Source of the DNA: Zestomonas insulae
GTDB lineage: Bacteria > Pseudomonadota > Gammaproteobacteria > Pseudomonadales > Pseudomonadaceae
Assembly: GCF_016901015.1 (NCBI RefSeq)
Contig: NZ_JAFEUP010000003.1
Location: forward strand, 496,001 to 560,000
Length of the DNA stretch: 64,000 nt
Reading direction: 5' to 3'
The notes below the pieces were generated by a model. The model searched no databases, had not been told where the DNA came from, and saw nothing but the letters and a program-made list of their open reading frames with translations. How positions within the stretch are numbered: the first letter of the stretch is position 1; the number at the start of each line of letters is the position of its first letter. Of this stretch, positions 26,897-36,103 are shown piece by piece. The translations under genes were made by a program, and so were the position numbers.

Positions 26897-27868
26897 ATGC
26901 AACATCTTGATCTGATGGTGATCCGCCGCGCGCTGGACTGGTCGCGCGCCGGCCAGCGCCTGTGGCTGTGCACCGTGCTGACCACCTACGGCTCGGCGCC
27001 GCGCGCGCCGGGTGCGTTGCTGGCGGCCAATGAGCGCGGCGAGTGGATTGGCTCGCTGTCCGGCGGCTGCGTCGAGGACGACTTCCTCGAGCGCCTCGCC
27101 GAGGGCGCCTTCGTCGAGCCAGTGGCACTGGTGCGCTACGGCGACGGCAGTGACCCGCGCTCGCGCATCCAGCTGCCCTGCGGCGGCGTGCTCGAGGTGC
27201 TGGTGGAGAACCTCGCCGCCAGCTGCGACAGCCAGGCCTACCTGCGCGAACTGGACAGCGCGCTCAGCGGCCAGCGCCGCCTGGTCCGTGAGATCGAGCT
27301 GCCCGAAGGCAGCCGGCGCCTGTACGACGACCGCGCGCACGGCCCGCGGGTCGAGCGCGAGGCGCGCCAGGTACGGATTCGCGTCGGCGCCGCGCAGCGC
27401 CTGCTGCTCGCCGGCTACTCCAGCGTCGCCCAGGTGTGCGCGGAGTTCGCCCAGGCGCTGGGCTTCGAGGTGCTGCTCTGCGACCCGAGCGAGGAAGTGC
27501 TGGCCGGCGTCGAGCTGCCCGGGGTGGAAATTCGCCGCGAGCTGCCCTCGGAAGTGATCCGCCAGGGCGGCTGCCACGCCGACACCGCGGTGGTGGCGCT
27601 GACCCACGACCCGCGCATCGACGACCTGGCGATGCTCGAGGCGGTGCGCACCGAGGCGTTCTACATCGGCGTGATGGGCTCGCGGCTGACCAGCGGCAAG
27701 CGCCGCGAGCGGCTGCACCGGGTCGGTGGGCTGAGCGAGGCGGAGATCTCCCGCATCCACGCGCCGATCGGCCTCAACCTGGGCAGCAAGACCCCGGCGG
27801 AAATCGCCCTGGCGGTGCTCGCCGACATCCTCCGCGTGCGCAACGGTGTGGCGCGTGACGCGGTGTAG
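26897..27868 (+). CDS. XdhC-family molybdenum cofactor maturation protein
   Basis: A 323-residue XdhC/CoxI protein that binds molybdenum cofactor, sulfurates or inserts it into xanthine-dehydrogenase-type enzymes. The N-terminal domain has TVLTTYGSAPRAPGALLA and GSLSGGCVEDDFLE, with the conserved Cys; the C-terminal Rossmann domain has LLLAGYSSVAQVCAEFAQALG, VVALTHDPRIDDLAM and YIGVMGSRLTSGKRRERL, ending in LNLGSKTPAEIALAVLADIL. ATG at 26897 follows GGGAGA. Confidence 0.93.
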   Translation: MQHLDLMVIRRALDWSRAGQRLWLCTVLTTYGSAPRAPGALLAANERGEWIGSLSGGCVEDDFLERLAEGAFVEPVALVRYGDGSDPRSRIQLPCGGVLEVLVENLAASCDSQAYLRELDSALSGQRRLVREIELPEGSRRLYDDRAHGPRVEREARQVRIRVGAAQRLLLAGYSSVAQVCAEFAQALGFEVLLCDPSEEVLAGVELPGVEIRRELPSEVIRQGGCHADTAVVALTHDPRIDDLAMLEAVRTEAFYIGVMGSRLTSGKRRERLHRVGGLSEAEISRIHAPIGLNLGSKTPAEIALAVLADILRVRNGVARDAV

Positions 27869-27892
27869 CGCGGTGCTTGGCCAACCGCAGGG

Positions 27893-27970
27893 CTGGATCC
27901 CCGCCTGCGCGGGGACGACGGGGGAGGCGCCGCGTTATCTCCCGTCACTCCCGCGCAGGCGGGAGCCCAG
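27893..27970. repeat. Dispersed palindromic repeat, copy 3 (modules in reversed order)
   Basis: The module reading GCGCGGGGACGACG (27893-27920) comes first and CGTCACTCCCGCGC (27943-27970) second, i.e. the two modules face each other in the opposite order from copies 1 and 2. It lies between xdhC and the MocA-like gene. Confidence 0.8.
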
Positions 27971-28094
27971 TGCACCGGCCACGCAGCGCAGAGGCGAGTG
28001 CGGCGATGAGTGAGGCGAGCAACCCTAGCCCGGCTCGCCTGCAATCGGCCGACTACGACCTTCCCACGAACCGAGCAGACGTACGAGGCCACCG

Positions 28095-28661
28095 ATGCCT
28101 GAGGTGATCGCGCTGCTCCTCGCCGCCGGCAGCGCCAGCCGCTTCGGCAGCGACAAGCGTCGCGCCCGTCTGACGGATGGCTGCACGCTGCTGGCTGCCA
28201 GCCTGACCAGCGCGCGGCGGGTGTTTGCCGAGGTGTACGTGCTGCTGCGTCCGGAGGACGACGCGCTGGCGCTCGGCCTGCCCGCCGATTGCCCGTTGCT
28301 GCGCTGCCCCGACGCCGCGCTGGGTCTCGGCCACAGCCTGGCCGCCGGGGTGCAGGCGCTGGCCGCGCAGCCGGCGGAGGCGATCGCCGTGCTGCTCGGC
28401 GACATGCCGTGGCTCGCCGAGGCCAGCCTGCGCCAGTTGTGCGCCGCCGCCCACCCGGAGCGCATCGTGTTCCCCCTGTACCAGGGCCAGCGCGGCCATC
28501 CGGTGCTGTTCGGTCGGGCGTTCTGGCCGGCACTGCAGCAACTGCGCGGCGATCAAGGCGCCCGCGCGCTGCTCCAGGCGCACTCCGAGGCCTGCCACGG
28601 CGTGGCGCTCGACGACCCCGGCGTGCTGCGCGATGTCGACACCCCGGCCGACCTGGCCTGA
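28095..28661 (+). CDS. MocA-like molybdenum cofactor nucleotidyltransferase
   Basis: A 188-residue NTP-transferase of the MobA/MocA group. It starts IALLLAAGSASRFGSDKRRA, the LAAGxSxRxGxxK nucleotide-binding motif, and has VLLGDMPWLAE with the metal-binding Asp, and GHPVLFGRAFW. With xdhC and the hydroxylase genes, it most likely makes molybdopterin cytosine dinucleotide for the hydroxylase; CTP versus GTP use is not proven by sequence. Confidence 0.9.
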   Translation: MPEVIALLLAAGSASRFGSDKRRARLTDGCTLLAASLTSARRVFAEVYVLLRPEDDALALGLPADCPLLRCPDAALGLGHSLAAGVQALAAQPAEAIAVLLGDMPWLAEASLRQLCAAAHPERIVFPLYQGQRGHPVLFGRAFWPALQQLRGDQGARALLQAHSEACHGVALDDPGVLRDVDTPADLA

Positions 28662-28761
28662 GCCGCGCGGCGCTGTGGCACACCGTCGCGTGACAATCGG
28701 CCACAGCGGCAATCAACCACAGCGGCAGGCACCGGCCGACGCGCTACGCTTGCCCTATCTA

Positions 28762-28775
28762 TTGATCCACGTCAA
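28762..28775. promoter_or_regulatory. ANR/FNR-type box upstream of cioAB
   Basis: TTGATCCACGTCAA matches the ANR/FNR consensus TTGAT-N4-ATCAA in nine of ten defined bases. It lies 159 bases before the cioA ATG. In P. aeruginosa, cioAB is repressed by ANR, so this position fits oxygen-dependent control. Confidence 0.75.
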
Positions 28776-28933
28776 AACCGCCGCTTGGTTTTGCGTGCAG
28801 GCCGGCTTGGCCTGACCCCCGCAACCGAACTCCGCCGTAGAACAATTCCCCCGGCACGCCACTCCAAACCCTGGAGTGCCTGGCCTGTGCGCGTGCGCGC
28901 CAGGTCAGCGTTCAACCTGATCGAGGAGCTTCC

Positions 28934-30376
28934 ATGTTCGGCCTAGATGCCCTGGACCTGGCGCGAATACAGTTCGCCTTCACCATCTCCTTCCACATCG
29001 TGTTCCCGGCCATCACCATCGGCCTGGCCAGCTACCTGGCCGTGCTCGAAGGCCTGTGGCTGAAGACCGAGCGCGAGGTGTACCGCGACCTCTACCACTT
29101 CTGGTCGAAGATCTTCGCCGTCAACTTCGGCATGGGCGTGGTCTCCGGGCTGGTCATGGCCTACCAGTTTGGCACCAACTGGAGCGCCTTCTCCGACTTC
29201 GCCGGCTCGGTCACCGGGCCGCTGCTGACCTACGAGGTGCTCACCGCATTCTTCCTCGAGGCCGGCTTCCTCGGCGTCATGCTGTTCGGCTGGAACCGCG
29301 TCGGCCCCGGCCTGCACTTCTTCGCCACGCTGATGGTGGCGATCGGCACGCTGATCTCGACCTTCTGGATTCTCGCCTCGAACAGCTGGATGCAGACGCC
29401 GCAAGGCTTCGAGATCATCGACGGGCGGGTGATCCCGGTGGACTGGTTCGCGGTGATCTTCAACCCGTCGTTCCCCTACCGGCTGATGCACATGGCCACC
29501 GCGGCGTTCCTCTCCACCGCCTTCTTCGTCGGCGCCTCGGCGGCCTGGCACCTGCTGCGTGGCCGCGACAACCCGGCGATCCGCCAGATGCTCTCGATGG
29601 CCATGTGGATGGCCCTGCTGGTCGCACCGATCCAGGCGGTGATCGGCGACTTCCACGGCCTCAACACCCTCAAGCACCAGCCGGCGAAAATCGCCGCCAT
29701 CGAAGGCCACTGGGATAACAGCAGCGGCGAGCCGACCCCGCTGATCCTGTTCGGCTGGCCGGACATGCAGCGCGAGGAAACCCGTTTCAAGGTCGAGGTG
29801 CCGTACCTCGGCAGCCTGATCCTCACCCACAGCCTGGATAAGCAGGTGCCGGCGCTCAAGGAGTTCGCCAAGGAAGACCGGCCGAACTCGACCATCGTGT
29901 TCTGGAGCTTCCGCATCATGGTCGGCATGGGCCTGCTGATGATCCTCGCCGGGGTGTGGAGCCTGTGGCTGCGCTGGCGCGACCGGCTGTTCCAGTCGCG
30001 GCCGTTCCTGCATTTCGTCTTGTGGATGGGACCGTCCGGGTTGATCGCGGTGCTCGCCGGCTGGTTCACCACCGAGGTCGGCCGCCAGCCGTGGGTGGTC
30101 TACGGCCTGATGCGCACCGCCGACGCCTCCTCCGGGCACAGCCTGGGGCAGATGACCCTGACCCTGGTGCTGTTCGTGCTGGTGTACTTCTCGGTGTTCG
30201 GCGCCGGCTTCAGCTACCTGATGCGCCTGGTGCGCAAGGGGCCGATCACCGACGAGGGCAAGGAACAGGGCATTGGCGGCCCCGGCCAGACCCGTACCCC
30301 GGCGCGGCCGATGTCGGCGGCGGACGAGGGGATGGATGACGACGACAGCCACAACGCACCGGCCGTGAGGAACTGA
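28934..30376 (+). CDS. cioA: Cyanide-insensitive quinol oxidase subunit I
   Basis: A 480-residue bd-type oxidase subunit I of the CIO kind. It begins DLARIQFAFTISFHIVFPAITIG (in parts: LARIQFAFTISFHI, VFPAITIGLASYLAVLEG), with the axial-ligand histidine in the first helix, and has FGMGVVSGLVMAYQFGTNW and GDFHGLNTLKHQPAKIAAIEGHW, the quinol-binding loop in its short form typical of CIO. It oxidises ubiquinol and reduces O2 to water without cytochrome c; relatives resist cyanide. An ANR box is upstream. Confidence 0.94.
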   Translation: MFGLDALDLARIQFAFTISFHIVFPAITIGLASYLAVLEGLWLKTEREVYRDLYHFWSKIFAVNFGMGVVSGLVMAYQFGTNWSAFSDFAGSVTGPLLTYEVLTAFFLEAGFLGVMLFGWNRVGPGLHFFATLMVAIGTLISTFWILASNSWMQTPQGFEIIDGRVIPVDWFAVIFNPSFPYRLMHMATAAFLSTAFFVGASAAWHLLRGRDNPAIRQMLSMAMWMALLVAPIQAVIGDFHGLNTLKHQPAKIAAIEGHWDNSSGEPTPLILFGWPDMQREETRFKVEVPYLGSLILTHSLDKQVPALKEFAKEDRPNSTIVFWSFRIMVGMGLLMILAGVWSLWLRWRDRLFQSRPFLHFVLWMGPSGLIAVLAGWFTTEVGRQPWVVYGLMRTADASSGHSLGQMTLTLVLFVLVYFSVFGAGFSYLMRLVRKGPITDEGKEQGIGGPGQTRTPARPMSAADEGMDDDDSHNAPAVRN

Positions 30377-30378
30377 CC

Positions 30379-31386
30379 ATGGGCATCGACCTTTCCCTGA
30401 TCTGGGCAATCATCATCGTGTTCGGCGTGATGATGTATGTGGTGATGGATGGCTTCGACCTCGGCATCGGCATCCTCTTCCCGTTCGTCAAGGACGACGG
30501 CGAGCGCGACATCATGATGAACACCGTGGCGCCGGTGTGGGACGGCAACGAGACCTGGCTGGTGCTCGGCGGCGCCGGGCTGTTCGCCGCCTTCCCGCTG
30601 GCCTATTCGGTGGTGCTCAGCGCGCTGTACCTGCCGCTGATCTTCATGCTCATCGGCCTGGTGTTCCGCGGCGTGGCCTTCGAGTTCCGCTTCAAGGCGC
30701 GCGAACACAAGCGGCATATCTGGGACAAGGCGTTCATCGGCGGTTCGCTGGCGGCGACCTTCTTCCAGGGCGTGGCGCTCGGCGCGTTCATCGAGGGCAT
30801 TCCGGTCGAGGGCCGGCGCTTCGTCGGCGATTCGCTCGGCTGGCTGGCGCCGTTCCCGCTGTTCAGCGGCCTCGGCCTGGTTGCCGCCTACGCGCTGCTC
30901 GGCTGCACCTGGCTGATCATGAAGACCGAAGGCCGCCTGCAGGAGCAGATGCACGACCTGGCGCGGCCACTGGCGCTGGTGCTGCTGGCGGTGATCGGCA
31001 TCGTCAGCATCTGGACGCCGCTGTCGCACGCGGAAATCGCCGCGCGCTGGTTCAGCCTGCCCAACCTGTTCTGGTTCCTGCCGGTGCCGCTGCTGGTGCT
31101 GGTGACCTTCTACCACCTGCTGCGTTCGGTGGCGCGTTACGACAACATCAAGCCGTTCGTGCTCACCCTGATCCTCATCTTCCTCGGCTACAGCGGCCTG
31201 GGCATCAGCCTGTGGCCGAACATCGTGCCCGGCTCGCTGACCATCTGGCAGGCCGCCGCCCCGCCGCAGAGCCAGGGCTTCGCTCTGGTCGGCGCGCTGT
31301 TCATCATCCCGTTCATCCTGGTGTACACCGCGTGGAGCTACTACGTGTTCCGCGGCAAGGTCACCCCCGAGCATGGCTACCACTAG
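30379..31386 (+). CDS. cioB: Cyanide-insensitive quinol oxidase subunit II
   Basis: A 335-residue, eight-helix CydB-type subunit. It has VVMDGFDLGIGILFPFV, MMNTVAPVWDGNETWLVLGG and FRGVAFEFRFKA, all diagnostic for subunit II. It begins two bases after cioA and partners with it in the inner membrane. Confidence 0.94.
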   Translation: MGIDLSLIWAIIIVFGVMMYVVMDGFDLGIGILFPFVKDDGERDIMMNTVAPVWDGNETWLVLGGAGLFAAFPLAYSVVLSALYLPLIFMLIGLVFRGVAFEFRFKAREHKRHIWDKAFIGGSLAATFFQGVALGAFIEGIPVEGRRFVGDSLGWLAPFPLFSGLGLVAAYALLGCTWLIMKTEGRLQEQMHDLARPLALVLLAVIGIVSIWTPLSHAEIAARWFSLPNLFWFLPVPLLVLVTFYHLLRSVARYDNIKPFVLTLILIFLGYSGLGISLWPNIVPGSLTIWQAAAPPQSQGFALVGALFIIPFILVYTAWSYYVFRGKVTPEHGYH

Positions 31387-31396
31387 GAGGCGGGCG

Positions 31397-31543
31397 ATGA
31401 CCGTGGATAAACCGGCGAAGAAGCCGCTCTGGCAGCGCCTCGGCTGGCTGCTGCTGATCTGGGCCGGCAGCGTGCTGGCCCTCGGGGTGGTGAGCTACGG
31501 CTTGCGCCTGTTCATGAACGCGGCGGGGCTGAGCACGCCGTAA
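31397..31543 (+). CDS. DUF2474 small membrane subunit of the CIO operon
   Basis: A 48-residue protein with one transmembrane helix (LGWLLLIWAGSVLALGVVSY), preceded by a basic WQR stretch. Such DUF2474 proteins are coded right after cioB in Pseudomonas and are likely small accessory subunits comparable to CydX. AGGAGG lies nine bases before its ATG, and it starts 11 bases after cioB. Confidence 0.85.
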   Translation: MTVDKPAKKPLWQRLGWLLLIWAGSVLALGVVSYGLRLFMNAAGLSTP

Positions 31544-31558
31544 TTCGGGCAATCGCCC

Positions 31559-32683
31559 TTACTTGCGTGCGCGCAGCACCACGAACTTGGGATTCGCCGC
31601 GACCTGCTCGACGCCGCGGAACAGGCGTTTGAGCTTGGCGTGATAGCCGAGGTGGCGGTTGCCGACGATCCACAGCTCGCCGCCGGTGACCAGCGCCGCG
31701 CGGGCCTGCTGGAACATGCGCCAGGCGAGGAAGTCGCCGACCACCTGCTGCTGGTGGAACGGCGGGTTGCACAGCACCACCTCCAGCGAGTCCGGCGCCT
31801 GCCCGGCCAGGCCGTCGCCGGCGCGGATCTCCACCGGGCGGGCGCCGAGCGCCGCCTGCCAGTTCTCCTGCGCGGACTGCACGGCCATGAACGACTCGTC
31901 GACCAGGCTCAGCTGCGCCTCCGGGTTGGCCAGCGCGCAGGCGATGCCGAGCACCCCATTGCCGCAGCCGAGGTCGGCCACCCGCGCGCGGCCGAGGTTG
32001 CGCGGCAGGTGCGGGAGGAAGGCGCGGGTGCCGATGTCCAGGCCGTCGCGGCAGAACACGTTGGCGTGGTTGAGCAGCTCTAGCGCCGGCTGGTCGAGGC
32101 GGTAGCGAGTCGGGTAGGGCGAGTGCGGCGCGGCCTTGTCTGCTGGCGTGGCGAACAGCAGGCGGGCCTTCTTCACCGCCAGCGAGGCCTGCACCGAGCC
32201 GATGTACTGCTCGAGCAGGTCGCCGGCGGCGCGTGGCAGGTGCTTGATCATCGCCGCGGCGATCACCTGCGCACCGGGCGCCAGCTGGCCATGCAGGCGG
32301 ATCAACTGCTCCTCGAGCAGCGCCAGGGTCTTCGGCACGCGGATCAGCACCCGGTCGAACGGCCCCTGCGGCGTGGCGCTGGCCGGCACGAAGGTCACAC
32401 TGTCCGCCGCCAGGCCGTTGCCGGCGAGGTTCTTCTGCAGGGCCAGGGCGCCCAGGAAGGAGTCGCCGCTGCTGGTCACCTGGGCGTATGGCGCCAGCGC
32501 GCAGGCCAGCGCGCCGAAGCCGTCGTTGAGCACCAGCACCCGCGCACCCGCGGCGAGGCCCTGCGCATGCAGGTGCTCGAGCAGGTACTCGTCGGCGGCG
32601 TCGAAGGCTTGCAGCGGCTCGTTGGGCTGTTCCGGCTGGCGGACGAGGTCGAGCTGGGCGAAGGGGCTGATGAACAGTGGCAT
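31559..32683 (-). CDS. rlmG: 23S rRNA (guanine-1835-N2)-methyltransferase RlmG
   Basis: A 374-residue protein of the usual RlmG length with two tandem methyltransferase-fold halves. The active half has RVADLGCGNGVLGIACALANP for SAM binding, LVDESFMAVQSA and the catalytic VVLCNPPFHQ. It methylates guanine 1835 in 23S rRNA. ATG at 32683 gives the standard start PLFISPFAQLDLVRQP; a longer in-frame reading of 41 codons upstream has no support. Confidence 0.9.
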   Translation of the reverse strand: MPLFISPFAQLDLVRQPEQPNEPLQAFDAADEYLLEHLHAQGLAAGARVLVLNDGFGALACALAPYAQVTSSGDSFLGALALQKNLAGNGLAADSVTFVPASATPQGPFDRVLIRVPKTLALLEEQLIRLHGQLAPGAQVIAAAMIKHLPRAAGDLLEQYIGSVQASLAVKKARLLFATPADKAAPHSPYPTRYRLDQPALELLNHANVFCRDGLDIGTRAFLPHLPRNLGRARVADLGCGNGVLGIACALANPEAQLSLVDESFMAVQSAQENWQAALGARPVEIRAGDGLAGQAPDSLEVVLCNPPFHQQQVVGDFLAWRMFQQARAALVTGGELWIVGNRHLGYHAKLKRLFRGVEQVAANPKFVVLRARK

Positions 32684-32836
32684 GTCGATTCGGGCGTGGT
32701 GGCAGTGCGTTGGCCGGCATTGTCGGCGCAACCGGCGCAAAAGTCTCGGCTGCGACGAATAGCCCCGCAGCTCGCGGGTGTTTCTCGCCGGCCGATTGCG
32801 GGACACTGAGAACCTGCGTCAACACGAGTCCGCACC

Positions 32837-33613
32837 ATGTCCGCCAGCGAAGAGAAGTTCACCCGTCAGCGCGTCTATGACATCCAGACGCTGACCCCCA
32901 ACCTGTTCACCTTCCGCGCCAGCCGCGACCCCGGCTTCCGCTTCCGCGCCGGGCAGTTCGCTCGCCTGGGGGTGACCAAGGCCGACGGCAGCGTGGTGTG
33001 GCGCGCCTACTCGATGGTCTCCTCGCCGTTCGACGAGCACCTGGAGTTCTTCTCTATCGTCGTTCCGGGTGGCGAATTCACCAGCGAACTGAGCCGCCTG
33101 CGCGAGGGCGACACGCTGTTGATCGACAAGCAGGCGTTCGGCTTCCTGACCCTCGACCGCTTCCCCGACGGCCGCGACCTGTGGCTGCTCGGTACCGGCA
33201 CCGGGCTCGCGCCGTTCCTGTCGATCCTTCAGGACTTCGAAGCCTGGGAGCGCTTCGAACGCATCAAGCTGGTCTACAGCGTGCGCGAGTCGGTCGAGCT
33301 GGCCTACCAGGAGCTGATCGCCGGGCTGACCCAGCGCGACTACCTGGCCGAGTACGCGCACAAGCTGCAGTACATCCCGGTGGTGACCCGCGAAGACCAC
33401 CCCGGCGCGCTGCGCCAGCGCATCACCACGCTGATCGAGAGCGGCGAGCTGGAACGCGCCGCCGGCTTGGCGCTCGATCCTGAGCACTCGCGGATCATGC
33501 TGTGCGGCAACCCGCAGATGATCGAAGACACCCGCGCGGTGCTGAAGACCCGCGGCATGCGCCTGGCGCTGACCCGCAAGCCCGGGCAGATCGGCGTGGA
33601 GAACTACTGGTAG
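32837..33613 (+). CDS. fpr: Ferredoxin-NADP reductase
   Basis: A 258-residue FAD enzyme of the bacterial Fpr type. FAD motif RAYSMVSSPFDEHLEFF (RxYS), VPGGEFTSELSRL, the NADP loop LLGTGTGLAPFLSIL, and the C-terminal motif IMLCGNPQMIEDT; it ends VENYW, where the terminal aromatic stacks on FAD. It moves electrons between NADPH and ferredoxin/flavodoxin, often in oxidative stress. It is divergent from rlmG. Confidence 0.94.
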   Translation: MSASEEKFTRQRVYDIQTLTPNLFTFRASRDPGFRFRAGQFARLGVTKADGSVVWRAYSMVSSPFDEHLEFFSIVVPGGEFTSELSRLREGDTLLIDKQAFGFLTLDRFPDGRDLWLLGTGTGLAPFLSILQDFEAWERFERIKLVYSVRESVELAYQELIAGLTQRDYLAEYAHKLQYIPVVTREDHPGALRQRITTLIESGELERAAGLALDPEHSRIMLCGNPQMIEDTRAVLKTRGMRLALTRKPGQIGVENYW

Positions 33614-33741
33614 TGAACAACGCCTGGTAGGCCGCGGGTACACGATTGGAAAAGATTCGCGGCTTAAGTCGCGCGGCGATCTGGCCTAGGATGGCCGTCC
33701 GTTTTTTCCACCCGGATTCCGATGGACAGTCATAGTTGCCA

Positions 33742-33800
33742 GCCACCCGCGCCCCGCTCGCGGGTGGCGTTCCCCCTCCCTGGCGCCGCCGCGTGGCGCC
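33742..33800. promoter_or_regulatory. Two leader hairpins upstream of the terC-like gene
   Basis: GCCACCCGCG (33742-33751) pairs perfectly with 33759-33768, and GGCGCC (33782-33787) with 33795-33800. Both lie in the 284-base gap before the TerC-like gene, about 100-150 bases before its ATG. TerC genes are often under a manganese (yybP-ykoY) riboswitch, but its conserved bases are not recognised here, so their role is open. The rest of the gap (33614-33741) shows nothing else. Confidence 0.5.
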
Positions 33801-33897
33801 TGCTCGTTACCTCCCTGCGCACCTCTGCTGGCTCGTGCCGCCGCTTCGGCGAGCACCGTGCGGCGCCGCGTGCCCGCGCTGAGCGGAGGACCGCCTG

Positions 33898-35463
33898 ATG
33901 CTCTTCGAATGGCTGGCCGATCCCACGGCCTGGTTGGGCTTGCTGACCCTGATCGTCCTCGAACTGGTGCTTGGTATCGACAACCTGGTGTTCATCGCCA
34001 TCCTCGCCGACAAACTGCCGCCGCATCAGCGCGACCGTGCGCGGCAGATCGGCCTGGGCCTGGCGTTGCTCATGCGCCTCGGCTTGCTGGCCAGCATCTC
34101 CTGGCTGGTGACGCTCACCGCGCCGCTGTTCGAGGTGGCCGGCAAAAGCTTCTCCGGGCGTGACCTGATCATGCTGTTCGGCGGCCTGTTCCTGCTGTTC
34201 AAGGCCACCATGGAACTGCACGAACGCCTCGAGGGGCGGGTGCACAAGAGCGGTGGCAGCCGGGCCTATGCGCTGTTCTGGCCGGTGGTGGCGCAGATCG
34301 TGGTGCTCGACGCGGTGTTCTCGCTCGACGCGGTGATCACCGCGGTCGGCATGGTCGAGCACCTGGAAGTGATGATGATCGCGGTGATCGTCTCGATCGG
34401 CCTGATGATCGTCGCCAGCAAGCCGCTGACCGCCTTCGTCAACGCCCATCCGACCGTGATCATGCTGTGTCTGGGCTTCCTGATGATGATCGGCTTCAGC
34501 CTCACCGCCGAGGGCCTGGGCTTCCACATTCCCAAGGGCTACCTGTACGCGGCGATCGGTTTCTCGATCCTCATCGAACTGGCCAACCAGGCGGTGCGCT
34601 GGAAGCGCAAGCGCCAGCTGCAGGATGGCCGCGGGGTGCGTGAACGTACCGCGCATGCGGTGCTGCGCCTGCTCGGCGGCAAGCTCGAGGCCGACGAGGT
34701 GGGCGAGGAGATCGCCGACCTGATCGGCAGCGCGGAGGGCGGCGACGGCCTGTTCGACCGTCGTGAGCGGGTAATGATCAGCGGCGTGCTGCACCTCGCC
34801 GAGCAGCCGATCACCGCGGTGATGACCCCGCGCACCGCGGTCGACCACCTCGACCTTGACGGCAGCCGCGCGCAGGTCCACCAGGCGCTGCTCGCCTCGC
34901 CCTACTCGCGGCTGCTGGTGATCCGCGCCGGCCAGGTCGACGAACCGCTGGGCTACGTGCACAAGAAGGAGCTGCTCAAACAGCTGCTCGACGGCCAGCC
35001 CGCGGCGATCGAACCGCTGCTGCGCGCGCCGCTCAACCTGCCGGACAGCTGTTCGGTGCTCAACGCCCTGGAGCAGATGCGCCAGGCCTCGACCCACGTG
35101 GCCTTCGTGGTCAACGAGTTCGGCGGCTTCGAGGGCATGCTGACGCTGACCGACATCCTCGAGGCGATCGCCGGTGAGTTACCGGACGCCAACGAGGTGG
35201 ACGGCCTGGATATCGAGACGGTGGCCGGCGGCTATCGGGTCAGCGGTGCGCTGAACCTCACCCTGCTGCGCCAGCGCCTGGGCTTCCGGGCGCCGCCGAC
35301 CGACGACTATCAGACCCTCGCCGGGCTGGTGATGAGCCTGCTCGACCGCCTGCCGCTGATCGGCGATCGCCTGGAACATGCCGGCTGGCGGCTGACCGTG
35401 GTGGAGGTCAAGGAACGTCGAGTGGCGCGACTGCTGCTGCAGCCGCTGGGCGCGGCGGATTAA
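33898..35463 (+). CDS. TerC-family membrane protein with CBS and CorC-type domains
   Basis: A 521-residue protein. The N-terminal ~235 residues are TerC-like with about seven helices: [22 protein letters not shown] (key LGIDNLVFI), and [18 protein letters not shown] with the conserved Asp residues for metal transport. Then two CBS domains ([13 protein letters not shown], and [25 protein letters not shown]), and a CorC/HlyC C-terminal domain. TerC proteins are linked to manganese export and metal loading; this layout is a common Pseudomonas form. Confidence 0.88.
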   Translation: MLFEWLADPTAWLGLLTLIVLELVLGIDNLVFIAILADKLPPHQRDRARQIGLGLALLMRLGLLASISWLVTLTAPLFEVAGKSFSGRDLIMLFGGLFLLFKATMELHERLEGRVHKSGGSRAYALFWPVVAQIVVLDAVFSLDAVITAVGMVEHLEVMMIAVIVSIGLMIVASKPLTAFVNAHPTVIMLCLGFLMMIGFSLTAEGLGFHIPKGYLYAAIGFSILIELANQAVRWKRKRQLQDGRGVRERTAHAVLRLLGGKLEADEVGEEIADLIGSAEGGDGLFDRRERVMISGVLHLAEQPITAVMTPRTAVDHLDLDGSRAQVHQALLASPYSRLLVIRAGQVDEPLGYVHKKELLKQLLDGQPAAIEPLLRAPLNLPDSCSVLNALEQMRQASTHVAFVVNEFGGFEGMLTLTDILEAIAGELPDANEVDGLDIETVAGGYRVSGALNLTLLRQRLGFRAPPTDDYQTLAGLVMSLLDRLPLIGDRLEHAGWRLTVVEVKERRVARLLLQPLGAAD

Positions 35464-35466
35464 CGC

Positions 35467-35493
35467 AAAACGGCGCCCGTGGGCGCCGTTTTT
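35467..35493. terminator. Bidirectional intrinsic terminator between terC-like gene and mscL
   Basis: CGGCGCCC (35471-35478) and GGGCGCCG (35481-35488) flanked by AAAA on the left and TTTTT on the right; it serves both converging genes. Confidence 0.88.
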
Positions 35494-35508
35494 CTGCGTC
35501 AAGATAGC

Positions 35509-35928
35509 TCAGGGTAGGCGATTCTGCTGCTGGTTCTTGAGCAGGTCGCGGATCTCGGTGAGCAGCGTCTCTTCCGGGGTCGGGGTCGGCGGCAGGGTCG
35601 GCTCCGCGGCTTCTTCGCGCTTGAGTTTGTTGATCGCCTTGACGCCGAGGAAGATCGCGAAGGCGACGATGATGAAGTCCAGGCAGGTCTGGATGAATTT
35701 GCCGTAGGCCAGCACTACCGCGGGCACATCGCCCTCGGCGGCCTTGAGCGTGACGGCGAGGTCGGAAAAGTCGACGCCGCCGATCAGCAGGCCGATCGGC
35801 GGCATGATGACGTCGCCGACGAACGACGAGACGATCTTGCCGAACGCCGCGCCGATGATGATCCCCACCGCCATGTCGACGACGTTGCCTTTGACCGCGA
35901 AGGCCTTGAACTCGCTAAGCACACTCAT
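35509..35928 (-). CDS. mscL: Large-conductance mechanosensitive channel
   Basis: A 139-residue MscL of typical length. It starts [35 protein letters not shown] (in parts: [32 protein letters not shown]), the first pore helix, and has [16 protein letters not shown] as the second helix, ending in [13 protein letters not shown], the cytoplasmic helix bundle. It opens under osmotic down-shock. Confidence 0.96.
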   Translation of the reverse strand: MSVLSEFKAFAVKGNVVDMAVGIIIGAAFGKIVSSFVGDVIMPPIGLLIGGVDFSDLAVTLKAAEGDVPAVVLAYGKFIQTCLDFIIVAFAIFLGVKAINKLKREEAAEPTLPPTPTPEETLLTEIRDLLKNQQQNRLP

Positions 35929-36103
35929 GGATTCACTCCCTGTTTTTCACTGAACTGCAGGCAGTGTAATCCAGCTGCGGCGCGGCTGCGGCGCGAATCC
36001 CCGGCAGCCAGCGGCGGCGAGTGTGAGTTTCGTCGGTACAGGCGTGCCGGCTGCCCTGGCTGGTCTAGCCTAAGGGAACACTTCCCCGCTGGAGGATCGA
36101 CCG

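Noticed and set aside
33614..33897. Manganese yybP-ykoY riboswitch upstream of the TerC-like gene
   Set aside because: The gene family made me look for it, but the conserved GGGGAGUA and ACUUCaCC-type segments are not visible.
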